NCBI GenBank assembly: GCA_008704415.1
Contig: VXIS01000234.1
Span: 1 to 64,000, forward strand
Direction: 5' to 3'
DNA from: Sphaerosporella brunnea
Taxonomy: Eukaryota > Ascomycota > Pezizomycetes > Pezizales > Pyronemataceae
Length of the DNA stretch: 64,000 nt
Each line of letters starts with the position of its first letter. The stretch's first letter is position 1. Below, one piece after another: positions 34,654-46,735 of this stretch. A program made the translations under genes and the position numbers. The notes beneath the pieces are model-generated. The model was not told the DNA's origin. It did no database searches and saw only the letters and a program-made list of their open reading frames with translations.

Positions 34654-37600
34654 ATGGCCGTTTACTGGAGAGTGGATTCCTTTCACCTCGGGCTAGGCGT
34701 GGTGGGAGACTCGGCGATCCATCTGCTCGTCTCAGAGCCACCGGGCGCGGTCCCGCAAGTGCACTTCGCACTCTTAGTCGACGGAGGCGACAGCGGCGGA
34801 AATGTGCGCATCCTCAGCACGATCCAGTACATCCAGACTGCTGTAGCTTTGTATGACCTTTCGCCCATCAGCAATCCAGCCCCCCCATGGTCGCTCAAGT
34901 TCAACGCTGTGGTCATCACGCACTGGGATACGGACCACTGGCGGGGCGTGCTGTTTGCGATGCGCGACGATATCCTGGCCCAGGCCGCCAACCCCATGAC
35001 GGATATTAGCGATTTTGAGGTTAGTTTTTTCAGGTATGGGGCCGGGGCCCCGCGCACGCCGGAGACGGTGTTATACTGTCCCGCTGAGGGCTACAGGGCG
35101 CGAACTGGGGCGAGGTTCGGTCCGCGACCGCCGACTGCGAACGCAGTGGCAATCGATTTCAACCTGGCTGGCAATCGGCCCGGTGGGACTATTGTGAACG
35201 ATGTGTGCCTGATCCGGGTAGAACCAACGGCCGGCCCAGCCGGGGTTGCGCAGACCATACTCGGAACGAATCTGCTCACAGGGCAGGACCTGCCACTGGG
35301 CGGGCACGCCACGACGGCGGAGGCCACGGAGGCTATCGAGAACCCGGCCAACCTGACCACTGCCAACCCGCCCGCACAGGCCGGCCAGCCCGGGATCTAT
35401 TGCGTCGCAGTTTCACAGCGCGTGCTGGGCCCTGAGCATGACATACCACTTCCCTCCGACGAAGTCGGCATCGTCGACGACACTGCCAGAGGCACACCCA
35501 CCAACACGAGCTCCATCGCGTGCATGATCATCTGGCCGGGGACACCGCCACGGCTGTCGCACTACTTTGCGGGCGATATGCACTGGCCTGAGGAGGCAAA
35601 GCTGGTGGCGTGGACGGGCACGACAGGTACCCGCGACCAGACAGGGGAATGGGTCACGACTATGAAGACAAGCCACCACGGCGCAAAGACCTCGACCCCA
35701 GATACCATGCTGAGCTGCTTCAACTCACGAAACGTGATAGCCAGCGTGGGAGAAAAGAATGGCCACCCGAGTAGGCTGCCCGCTTCCGCTCCGAGCAAAG
35801 AGCCGATGCTAACGTGTCGCAGGCTGGGAGCTGGTGTTTTACATCGAGGGCTGGCTGTACAACGAGGGGCCGGAAAAGGCGGCGTACCGCTCGCTGCTGA
35901 CTACTCAGTTCCCCTACTACCTAGCCCGACAACGCGACCTGACCTCCGGTGTGGAATCATGGGTGCCGCTAACGAGGGGTGCGGCGAACCAGATGTCGAT
36001 GGCAGTGCTTCAGGGGAGGGGCTCGGGGGCGACGAAATACCTCACAGACCTTGCGACTGTGTACGCCACGGCAGGAACGGCGATGGCGGCCCACAGCGGC
36101 GTCGACCTGACGGACCCGTCCGACGCCTGGCAGGCTGCCCAGCTGGCCGACCCGACTCTGCAACCGCGCGAATGGGCACGCGACCGCATCGCACGGAGCT
36201 GGGCTCGCATTTCGCCCATCGGGCCGGAGGCACACTCGGCTCACGGAACCGCAAGGCTCTCGCCCAACCACGAGCTCGTCGCGGCTGCAAACAGCGTGGC
36301 CTGGATCCGCGTCGAGTCCCACGACGATAACCTCGGCCTCGAGTCAGTCAACGCCGGCGCCGACGGTCGCGATGGCAGCGTATTTTTGAAGTACGACGGC
36401 AAGGCGACCGAGATCCAGCTCTGGCCAGACCCGTTGGCTGTGCCGCCTATCACCGCAGGCCCTTCGGCGCTGGCACAGCCGTCCAAACCCAGCGTATTGG
36501 GCAAGCGCTCGTCCGTGGATACATGGACTGATGCCGCAGATCAGACGGACCCCGTAACGAAGAAGCGCAAAATCCGCACGGAGGCGTTCGGGCAGGCTTC
36601 CGTGCCTGTCGCAGGACTATACGATGTGCCCGCAAGCACAAATTCGAACGAAAACGACGACATCATGCCAGACCCCATGGTCTCGAGCCCGAAACCTGGT
36701 CCTCCCATCATGGACCCGCAGCCAGATCCTGGCAGGCTGCCTGGCCCGCCGGTGGACCTTCCCGTGGGCGCTGCTCCAGACCTGAATCCTCCGTTCTATT
36801 TTATTTGCGCGAGCACCGTCACCTTTGAGGGCACGCCGGACCCGCGGGTGCAGCAGCTTGGGCTCACGGATCCCCTCAATAACTTTCTCTCCACACTACA
36901 CCTGCAGGGCATCATCTTGACCGACAAGCCGACGGCTGCAGAACCGATGGCTCTGCATTCCCAGGATGAGTTTCAGGCGTGGATGGCACTGTCACTTAAC
37001 CCGGGCAATGGAGCTTCCCTGGCCGTCACCGTCACCACCGACACCACCGGCGCCATCACGAACTTCACCCTGACTGTCCCTTCCCTGGGCTGTACGTTCT
37101 CTTCAGCCGTGACCTCCACCATCCTCGCTGCCTCAGCCGAATGGGGGATGGGTCCGGCCGGCACGGTCCCATGGCAAAACTCGCTCATCCTCGGGCTCCA
37201 GACTGCCGCCAAAACCAGCAACCTTACACTCATCGATATACTGGCGCCAGCCAGCACACGTGGCGCTGCGCTCCCGTATCTGCAGCTGCTGTCTCTCGCG
37301 CTGGGCAAGGACCTCCAGTTCGATCTGGACGTGTCCGACGGCAGTCGCAGCGCCGTGTGGTTCGATCCGATGGCGGCGTACAAGACGGTCGTGCGCACGC
37401 AATATATTGCCAATGCGGCGTCACTCGCTGCGATGAACAACTGGATCCATGGGTTCTTTCAAGGTTTCACCATACAATCCGTCACGGTAATAACCAAGCT
37501 CCGCAGCACATGGGTCACGACCAAGGTCGAGCCTGCCGCGCTCAACGCCTGGGAGTTCATCCTCACAACCACGTGCAAGCTTGACGGCGTGGATGTGGAG

Positions 37601-40600
37601 CCGACGGTGACCTTTGATTTCGCCGGCACCATCGTCACGCTGACCTTGCAGTTTGACTATGACGACAGCCAGCAGCAGAGCTTGTTGGGGGCCATCATGG
37701 ACTGGATTCTGAAGCAAGAAACCATGAGCGGGAGCGAGTTCACGTTCAGCGACTGGTTTAACCGCGCGAGTACCAACAACTTTGAGCTGCCGCTGTTCCG
37801 GCGCATGGTCGTGGTAGTGGGCCTGAACCCGACGACTGGCTTGCCCACGGGGAAGGTCGAGCAGGTCAGGATCGATTTGGAGCTCGGGGTCAAGTTTGGC
37901 CTGTCCGACAGTGGGACCCCGCAGAAGGTGGTGTTTCTGTTTACATACCTGTGGAGCAAGACCGAAGGGAGCAGTTTGCAAGGCTCATTGTGGTGCCGTA
38001 AGTTGCCCTACTCCAAAGCGTGAGCGATCAAGACACACGTGGCTAACTTTGGATTCCCCGTGCGCAGCGCCTCCTCCCGACGGGGACGTTGATCGCCGGC
38101 TCCTTCCCGAATACGAACCGCACTTGCAATTCGAGCCCGTGAGCATCAGCGACAAGTTGGTCTGGGCGAGCACACTCAACCTTGCCAACCTGATCCCATC
38201 CAACCCGAGCTCCGGCGATAGCGGCGGCAAGATCGTGAACATCCCGGACGGTATCCCGACGGACGTGACGCTGGCTGTGCTCACCTTGAGTAGCAAGGCC
38301 ATCTCGTTCCAGGGCGCCATCGTCTGCAACCAACCTTCTTCCGATAACATCCCCAAGCTCTATCTCAGCCGGCTCGACCTCAGCGCCAGCTACACATTCG
38401 CCCAGGCGCCGGCGCCGGGCGTGTTTGACATCAATTTTGGCTTCGCGGCGGGGATGTTTGCCCGCGTTGACTCGACCCTGCTGCCGATCGAGCTGCGCGG
38501 CACGGTGCTGTACAACAGCCAAGCGGGATGGACCATCACGGCGAACGTAGAGACGCCGGGGATGCAAGGCGCCCACTTCAACAACTTCTTCGACGCGCAG
38601 ACGGGGGACGCCGCAACGGCTCTTATCCAGCACATCCAGCTCAACTTCCTGCAGCTCGAGTACGACTACGAGAGCGGCTCGAAGGACAACAATCCCGCAA
38701 AGTCGTTCGATTTCTCCGGGAGCATAAGCATCGGCAAGCTGGAGCTGGACCTGAAATTCACGTACGCAAGCGGCCAGGGATGGAAGTTCACGGCAGATGC
38801 GGGGGCTAGCGGGGAGGAGTGCACGATCCAGGATATTTTGGATAGTATCGTAGGGGATGGGACCGTGGATCTGCCGTCGTGTGTTGGGGATATTCTGGTT
38901 GGGAAGCCACCGCCGCCCAGTTCGTTTGTTGAGGGGGAGGCGAGAGAGTTTTTCACTCTGACAGTTGAGAAAATAGCCGCACAGGGCGGTGATGGAGATG
39001 GCGCGACGCCACAGGATGTGCTGTTCACCGTCTCGGTCAATGTTGGCCCGGTTGCTTTTACCTTTCTTCAATATCGCAGCTCGGCCTGGGATGTGGAGAA
39101 AAACCCCTCCAAGCGCTTCCTCCGCATCGAGGTCAACAAGATTCCGGAAATCGATATTCCGCTCATCGGTAACATCACGCAGCCCTTCGACGAGATGTAC
39201 TTCATGTGGGTCCAGGACGGGTCCAAGACCACCGCGGCGGGCAGCCCGGCCGGGTTCACCAAGGCAGAGATCAAGACCCTGAACAGCGTGCTGCCAACAG
39301 ACGATCCCATCTATTACAAGTTGACGAAGGATGAGAAGGACTACGCCGACACAGACGTGCTCGTGGAGGCGGGATGCCATTTTGTGTTGGTCTTGAAGGA
39401 TAAGCAGAACACGCCGACTGTGGTGATGGACTACGTGTTCGCGAAGCCGTCGCCAACTCCTCCGGTGCCGCCCCCGGCCCTCGCCCTTCAGAACCACGCG
39501 AAGCTACAGCGTATACACGGACCAGGTAGCATTGTTCGCTCTCGACGGGCCAAACCGGCAAGCGTCGCTGGGGCTGGGTTGGAACTCGTGTCGGTCGGAG
39601 GAGACCCCGATCCCAACCCGGCCGACGCAGGTAGCGGAACCACCAAGACTGCGTTCAAAAAGTCTATCGGTCCTTTCTCCATCTCGAACATTGGCCTCAA
39701 GTTTACGAATAGCAAGCTATCGGTTTGTCTTGATGCCTCTGTGGTCATCGGCCCGATTGGCATGGCACTGCAGGGCTTCAGTATCGATCTCGACTTCGGC
39801 GGGGGCCACGATCTTCAAAACCACTTCCCCACAATCGGCGACGGTATCTCTTTCTCGCTGCAAGGTCTCACGGCGTCCTTCGATCGGCCGCCTCTGACAA
39901 TTGCCGGTGGGCTTTTCCACCAGGTATTGCCGACCGGGGACTTCTACGCGGGCGGCATAGATATCGGTTTCGAGGCATGGCAGTTCCTGGCTGCCGGCGG
40001 ATACGGGGAGCTCACGGATCCGATAACGCAGAAGAAGTTCACGAGCACCTTCGTGTTCGCGCAGCTGGATGGCCCGCTCATCACGATCGAATTTGCCACC
40101 ATCTCCGGCATCACCGGAGGCTTCGGCTACAACAACGCCCTGACCCTTCCAACCATCGCCGAGGTTCCAAGCTTCCCGTTCCTGCACATGCCCACCGTGA
40201 CGCCGGGGACGGGGAGCTCCACTCTGGACACGCTCCTGGCACTCATCAACTCGAAGTGGTTTGCGCCGGTGGACGGGTCGTTTTGGGTCGGCGCGGGCCT
40301 GACGGTCACGGCGTTCCAGATGCTGGAGGTAACGGCGGTAGTCGTGGTGGAGTGGGACCCGGAGGTGAAGCTAGGCGTCTACGCCGTTGCGATAGCAGAC
40401 GTGCCTTCCACCGACAGCCCGTTCAAGATCGCGCATGTAGAGCTCGGAATTCTGGCCAGCGTCGATTTCGGCAAGGGCATCGCCAAATTCGAGGCGCAGC
40501 TGGCGCCATCGTCCTTCATTCTGGACCCCATGTGCCATCTGTCTGGCGGCTTCGCGCTGTACTACTGGTTCAAGGACGGCCCGCAGCAGAGGAACGGGGA

Positions 40601-42834
40601 CTGGGTGTTCACCATCGGCGGCTACCACCAAGCGTACATCCCGCCGCCACAGTACCCGGTTCCACCGCGGCTGCAAATCAGCTGGTCCCTGGGCCCGCTG
40701 TCGATCACCGGCCAGGCGTACTTCGCCATCACGCCAAACGTGTGCATGGCCGGCGGGCTGCTGCACGCGTCGCTGAGCATCGGCGTGCTCGAGGCGTTCC
40801 TGGACGCGTACGCGGACTTCCTGATCAACTACCACCCGTTCACGTTCTACGCGGCGGGCGGGGTCAGCGTCGGCGTGCGGTTCACGCTGGACCTGTGGTT
40901 CGTGACGATCCACATCAGCGTCGAGATCGGGGCGACGCTGGTGCTGCAGGGCCCGCCGATCGGGGGCCTCGTGCACGTAAACTTCTGGGTGTTCGGGTTC
41001 GACATCCACTTTGGGGCCGACAACAACCCGACGCCGGTGCCGGCGACGCTGCCCGAGTTCTACCACCTCGTGCTGCAGAAGGGCAGCCCGAGCGCCGCGG
41101 CGACCGCGCCCGTGCCGCACCTGTTTGCGTGCAACAGTGGGCTTATTCCCTCGGCGCCGGCAGGCGACAAGCCTGCTGTCACGCGACACATCGCGGAGGT
41201 CCAGGACGATGAGGATGACGAGGACGACGAGGATGACGACGACTACGACGACTACGACGATTACGACGATTACGCGGATTACGAGGACAAGAAAGGTAGG
41301 AAGCACAAGAAGGACAAGAAGGCCAAGAAGGCCAAGAAGAAGGACAAGAAGGAGAAGAAGAGCGAGGAGGATGATGAGAAGAGCGGACTTGTAGCACCAG
41401 CGCCGGTCGTTGCCTCGGGACACAGGGCGGAATACACCGAGGAGGACGAGAAAAAGGAGTCCAAGAAGAAGGACAAGAAGGAGAAGAAGGATAAGAAGGA
41501 TAAGAAGAAGGAAAAGGCGGAAAAATCGGACAAGAAGGAGAAGAAGGACAAGAAGGAAAAGAAGAAGGACAAGAAGGACAAGGAGAACGAGGAGAATGAG
41601 CGGGACGAGGAGGAGAGTGGACTTATTCTTTCAGCGCCGGCCGTTGCCTCAGAACACAGGGCGGAATGCTTCGAGGGAGACGAGGAAAAGGAGTACAAGA
41701 AGAAGGACAAGAAGGAGAAAAAGGAGAAAAAGGAGAAGAAGGATAAGAAGGATAAGAAGGATAAGAAGGATAAGAAGGGTGAGAAGGATGGGGAGGATGG
41801 GGAGGATGGGGAGGATGAGGAGGATGAGAAGGATAAGAAGCATAAGAAGGATAAGAAGGACAAGAAGGATAAGAAAGAAAAGAAAGACAAGAAGGACAAG
41901 AAGGATAAGAAGGGTAAGAGGCTTGCTCCATCACCGCCGGCCAACAAGGCCGCTGTCTCGCAACGCATCACCGGGGTCAAACGCCTGGAAGGCTCCGAGG
42001 AGGACGACACTCCTATTTGGGAAGTGCACGCTGGCACGTTCACATTCACCATCACCTCTGTCTTCGCCATTGGCTCGGTCCTCGTGTATCCGTCCGGACA
42101 GCATCCTATCTCGTTCGATGCGCCCAAACCAGCCACCAACGACATCTACTCGCGCCCTATGTACCTCGAGGACACCCCGATGACGAGCCAGCTTAATGTG
42201 TCCATGAGTATCGCGACGGGGGATTCCAAGGAGGATTACGAACCGCAGTGGGAGCTGAGGGCGGTGGTTAGCCAGGTGCCGAGGGCACTGTGGGACAAAT
42301 GTATGTCATACCTTCCTGCCCAACACAACCCAACCTCGGATTCCGCAAACATGCTGACCCGATATCATGACAGACAACCAGGGCGATGATCCAACCACCG
42401 GTTCCACCTCGCTCCTGGACGCCACCGGGACACCCACCGTCCCGCTCATGATGGGAGTGCAATTCGTTCCGCCTCCGCCCACGCTAAGCCACGATCTGAT
42501 CGCAGCCTTTGACGCGGTGCTCTCGCAGCTCCAAGATGTCATGGCCCCTATTCCGTTCCCGGACTCTACGACGCAGGAGAACTCTGCGTGGTTGCCAGTT
42601 GAGCCAACACCACCGCCGCCGGAGGACCCAGCAAAGCCCTGGGAGGACGTGCAGAAGTTGTGGAGTACACCCAACCTAGGTGTAGGTTCCGGAGCTCTGG
42701 CGGCGACCGGGTGGGCACAGGCGATGGGGTGGGCGGATGGAAGCGTGGATGGGAGCGTGCCAGTAAGATTAGTGGAGGGGTTGCAGGGGCTATATGTTGC
42801 GGCGCCCCTTTTAGGGGCAGCGGGGGCGGCTTGA
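34654..42834 (+). CDS. Metallo-beta-lactamase fold fused to DUF6603-like protein, 2661 aa
   Basis: Exons 34654-35770, 35823-37997, 38068-42300 and 42374-42834 join in phase (introns 52, 70 and 73 bp). Residues 1-375 match a ComEC-type metallo-beta-lactamase: THWDTDHWRG near 88 (H-x-D-x-DH), FAGDMHW near 304, TSHHGAKTS near 340 and VGEKNGHPS near 373, so all expected metal-site motifs are present. A linker with KKRK near 616 (possible nuclear signal) leads to beta-rich repeats (650-1500), then a stretch near 1634-2085 resembling the DUF6603 family (LQGFSIDLDFGGG, FDRPPLTIAGGLF, GGVSVGVRF). A Lys/Asp/Glu-rich repeat tail (about 2140-2385) and a C-terminal domain follow. No signal peptide is seen. 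The substrate is unknown; ComEC-like domains cut nucleic acid or phosphodiesters, which is only a hint. The domain calls are from motif memory. Confidence 0.8.
41190..41935 (+). repeat. Tandem charged-repeat tail in the DUF6603-like protein
   Basis: Three to four long units each pair a short conserved spacer (SGL, then AP, then HRAE or a relative) with a run of KKDKKEKK or DDED. The first charged run is acidic (DEDDEDDEDDDDYDDYDDY) and the later ones are KDKK-type. This must be intrinsically disordered and expands by slippage of AAGGAC/AAGGAT triplet pairs. A long antisense frame here is a by-product of the codon pattern. Confidence 0.9.
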
Positions 42835-45357
42835 ACAGGGAGAATAGTTTATTGCGATATGGACGTATTGGCTTTGGTTTTTGTCTTTGAATTTCATCAT
42901 GTTTCCAGGCTGGGCTGTTGGGTGAATTTGCGTTTCGGGCAGGTCTCTTGGCCAAGAGCCTTTCTTATGTTTGATTTTTCGATTAATGATTACGATGCCC
43001 TTGACTTTTGCTTGAAATGACTCTCATGCCCCTATGATTTTTTGATGCCCAAGATGCTGCCAACACGGTAAATGTTTAATTAAACGCTAGTCAGAGATGT
43101 AGCAAAGCGGCATTTTGCGCTCCCATCTGGCCATAGATTGACCGCCTATGGGATGCGATGTACGCGTGTGGGCCTTCCAACACTCCATTGCGTTTATACG
43201 CTAATTGCGCACATCTTCCTCTGCCTTTCTGTTCTTTGGTAGACGCCCCGTGCCGGGGATTCTTTCGTTTGAGCAGGCTTGCAACGATCGAACGCAACCT
43301 GTAACGTCTGACGGTGAGCGGTAGCTCACTATTATCTGTCAAGCGAGTGATCTGCTATGACCGCAATTTGAAACACTTCAATAAAGTGGCGGACAGGCTA
43401 TAGTCTCTATAGGCTGCATGCTGACAATAGGTTTGTGTTGTAATACAGAGAGATTGTAAGGTGGAGAGTGGATCGCCACAACCGGCCACCACAATCGAGT
43501 GACCCACTATGATGCTCTCCCTAAAGGCCAAAAAAAACAACAGGCAAACTCATGGAAATAATCCCGTAAGAAATTCCAGAGAATTAAACCCAACACCACC
43601 AGGGGTTCCACTTCAATTTATACCACAGCGTCACCGGGATTTTTTTACGTCTGCTTGAAGTCACAACAAGTTCCTTTTCCTCCTGATTCTTTGCCTCACG
43701 AGGAACGTACTACCTACTCCGCCCACCATGGCCGCCGTGAAGTCCTTAAAGTCTGTGAACTGTGTTCCTTCTTCAACCGGCATCTTGTTATCGGTCTTCA
43801 GAGACGGCCGCGTAATGTGCGGGGAGGTTCGGCGATAGGTTTTCACCGGCATGAATAAAAGCCTCAAATCCACCGCTAAAATAACAAGCGAACGGGTGTA
43901 GGGGGCAAATGCTGGATGGTGTGGAAAAACACACGGGAGGATATTTTTAAGTGTGACCCGAGTGATGGCCGGTGATTAGTGCGACCCAGTGCCGAATAGG
44001 TGAATCAGGCAGGATTTATGTTTCTGAGTTTGGTGCTGCCGGCGACTGGGTACATGGGAAGAAGATGTGAGCAGAACTCCACTGCTTTGATTCAAAACCC
44101 CAAATCCCTCCGGACACACCTACATTGATAAAGGAGGGATATATGGACTAATGGAGGCAGATTTCGAAGAGGTGATTGGTGGACAGCAACCCGGAGCAGC
44201 AGAGTTCAGGTTGCGAGCCCCAGGCCAAAGCCAGTGCTCAGAAACGGAAATTCGGCCGGATCCCGCTATTCGGCCTTTTTGCCACTGCGGGCATAGTACG
44301 ATTTACGCGGAACACCGGCCAGTCTCCTGCAATTGCTGGTGCGTTTATCCCCTGGACCGTAGAAATCTAAATTGCGGTCGTTTGTAAACGCACTCCCGAC
44401 GCCTCACCAAAAAATCAACCATACAATACCAGGGGTATCACTCTCCAAGCTGGGAGATGCATCTAGGGTGTGGTTATGACATCAAGAGTGCGAGAGTGTG
44501 AGGCCTCCGACAAAGTAAGCAACACCGGCATGCTAGGCGAATGCCTTCCCCTCCAACCCCAGATTAGATCCTTTATTGTGCCTTCTTAATGAGAGAATTG
44601 AGAGGCTAGGGCTTGTCGATCTGCTCCCAAGCAGCGCTAAGAAAAACGCAGATACCAAATATCACGCACCTGCTCATGGAACCCAGCTGCTGCTCTAGAA
44701 CCCTGCACATATCGTAATTGAGCTAATAGTGCTCCTGCTTGAGGGTTTAACCTAGCACTGGCTGCTACTCGACAGCTCACGGGTTCTCAAAGGTAAATGC
44801 TTGGATCGCTCGAATTTACACACGGCATAAGAAGGCCGAGCAACACTCGGTGCGATGAAACTAGGATGGCGAGCTAACACTATATAATGCCGTTGGTGTG
44901 GCGTTTTCCGGTGGCTCAACCTTCGGATTTTGGTGTTTCACACACATACGCCCTGACTGCAACGTAGAGTACATATGACTAATGACTGCACAGCTTGTAG
45001 TCGCCACAGTTCACTCGTCCATTATATTGGTGGCAACTATCGAGTGGTCTAACGAAGAGACTACTGCCACTGGCCGAAAGAGTTTCAATTGCAGGGAGCG
45101 TCAGTTCCCCAAAGCGGGTGGGGGGGCAATGAAATGTACGTCCAGCCTTCTAAAGGGGTGGCATAGTCCTTTGTGGCCAATGGCCTTAGGCCAGTATATC
45201 TGGCTCAGTGGGTGGTGTATTTTGGTTCGACAAACACCGTGGCGAGGGCTCCTCCAAAAAAACACTTCAAAAAACCTGCTGTGGTCGATGTGAGACGTGA
45301 GCTGCGTTCGTGCATGAGCCATAAATTAAATGATTTGGCACCGCAACACCTCATTGG
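42835..45357. other. Long intergenic stretch
   Basis: A 36-codon frame at 43729 has an ideal start context (CCCACCATGG) but no recognisable sequence. The block at 44934-44990 is a copy of 18174-18240. No gene family was recognised. Confidence 0.4.
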
Positions 45358-45358
45358 T

Positions 45359-45402
45359 CAATTTGAAACAATACGGAGAGGATTAGCACGGCCCCTGCAC
45401 AA
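45359..45402 (+). pseudogene. U6 snRNA-derived fragment
   Basis: The stretch matches the central part of U6 spliceosomal RNA: an ATTTGAAACAATAC-like segment, then GATTAGCA, one change, GGCCCCTGC, one change, and CAA. The 5' stem and capping region and the 3' part are missing. Instead an A-rich tail (AAACAAATAAACAAATAAAAAG) follows. This looks like a reverse-transcribed U6 piece rather than a working gene, as it lacks the 5' domain and the terminal T run. Confidence 0.7.
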
Positions 45403-45700
45403 AAACAAATAAACAAATAAAAAGCAAAGAACACCTCACTTTGTCAGCAGCCGGAAGTGCGACATACATAAGTGATATCGTGTATTCTGTCTTGCCCACA
45501 ACAAAAATTTACGGCGATCCCTCCGCCTACAAATTGGGCAAACTTACTACATCGTCGTTTACAAGCGTTTGGATGGTTGTGGGTGTTGAGGGGGGGACGG
45601 GAAAGCAGGAAAGGGGAAATCGGGGAAATGGGAAAGCGGGGAAAGCGGGGAAGTGGGGGTGAAGGCCGGGTTGTTTCAGCTGCGGATTGGCAAAGGGTAT

Positions 45701-45795
45701 CGTAGAAAATTTGGTCATAAGCCGGAGTGGCTGAGTCACTGCGCCATATGGCAAAAGGCACTCAGCCACTCTGTCCTATGACCAAATTTCTACGG
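45701..45795. mobile_element. Small palindromic MITE, 95 bp
   Basis: Arms CGTAGAAAATTTGGTCATA and its near-complement, followed by GAGTGGCTGAGT on both sides, meet at a core GTCACTGCGCCATATGG. TA dinucleotides flank it at 45699-45700 and 45796-45797. The core matches that of the element at 78-701 while the outer arms differ. Confidence 0.7.
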
Positions 45796-46162
45796 TACTT
45801 ACTTAAGTACATGCTTGTAGCAAACAGGGGCGCGATTGCAACCGCAGTGCTACTACAGTCGTCAAAGATTCGGTATTTTGTCCACGTTGTATTCCTGCGG
45901 TATGCGGTCTCATGGGCAAATATGGAATCCTTGAAGACTTCAGCATCACTGCGGTAGCGATCGCACCGGCCCCCTGCTTGCTACAGTATTGATTGCTTGT
46001 CGTCAGTTTGGCCGGCGATCGTTTTCTTGCCAAGGGGAACCCTGCGGAGCATAAATTCATCAGCTTCCTTCCTCTCCACAGTGATCGATTCAAACAGAAA
46101 ACATCCAGTCTTCCATACTCGGGCTCAACTAAGCGACCGGATACTCGCCACTACACGAAGAA
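45796..46162. other. Spacer
   Basis: Nothing beyond a leader-like C/A-rich run before 46163 was seen. Confidence 0.3.
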
Positions 46163-46735
46163 ATGACCCGCGCGATCAGGACTTTCGCCCGCAAGCTCAG
46201 TGGTAAACGCCTTGATCACTGGGCCGTCGCCGTATCCCCCCCCCGGGCTCCTTCTCTGTGCACCAGGCCCTCTGAATGGTCAGAACACCGATTACGTACT
46301 ATGCTGACCCAATTCCATAGCTCAACGATCCCATCGACGCAATCTTCGAGATCACTGCGCCTCCCGCCGGCGTCTTGAACTTAGTCGAAACCACTGACAA
46401 AGCCGCCATTATGAGAAAGATAGCGACGTACTGGGAATTTGATGACCTAAAGTTAACTACCGCGCTCCCAAACGCCGAAATCCACGCAATCGGTTCCTCC
46501 TCCACTGCCCTACTTGACAGCTCAAAAGCTAACTGTATGCACAGCAAAAGATTACATCGACAAGCATCCCAATTACAACCTTTTGACGAACAACTGCCAG
46601 CACTTTGTCAAAGCGCTGGTGAAAGGTATACGCGACACTGGCCGCGGGGCCAATGACGAGGACACCGAAAAGGCAATTGATGCTCTACGCTCTGAAACGG
46701 AGCCTCCCAGCCTGGACTTGTTGGCTACAGAGTGA
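46163..46735 (+). CDS. Small permuted papain-fold (LRAT/PPPDE-like) protein, about 151 aa
   Basis: The proposed exons are 46163-46231, 46321-46492 and 46521-46735. The first intron (89 bp) has a clean GTATCC donor, GCTGACC branch site and TAG acceptor. The first exon ends in RLDHWAVA, which resembles the His motif of the LRAT/PPPDE/NlpC-type permuted papain fold. The last exon contains LLTNNCQHFVKAL, a good match to its catalytic Cys motif (NCQHF). The gap needed between exons 2 and 3 is only 28 nt, below the usual intron size, so a one-base indel is equally likely. If intact it could be a small cysteine hydrolase or acyltransferase; if not, a young pseudogene. Confidence 0.45.

Noticed and set aside
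38043..39497. 484-codon antisense frame opposite the DUF6603-like gene
   Set aside because: High G/C third positions on the sense strand remove stops on this frame; no motif is present and it overlaps a well-supported exon.
41200..41930. CRISPR-like or satellite repeat array
   Set aside because: The repetition follows the codon frame of a long coding exon and has no unique spacers.
41279..42145. Long Ser/Leu/Phe-rich open frame antisense to the charged tail
   Set aside because: It is the complement of AAG/GAC/GAG codons; low complexity explains the lack of stops.
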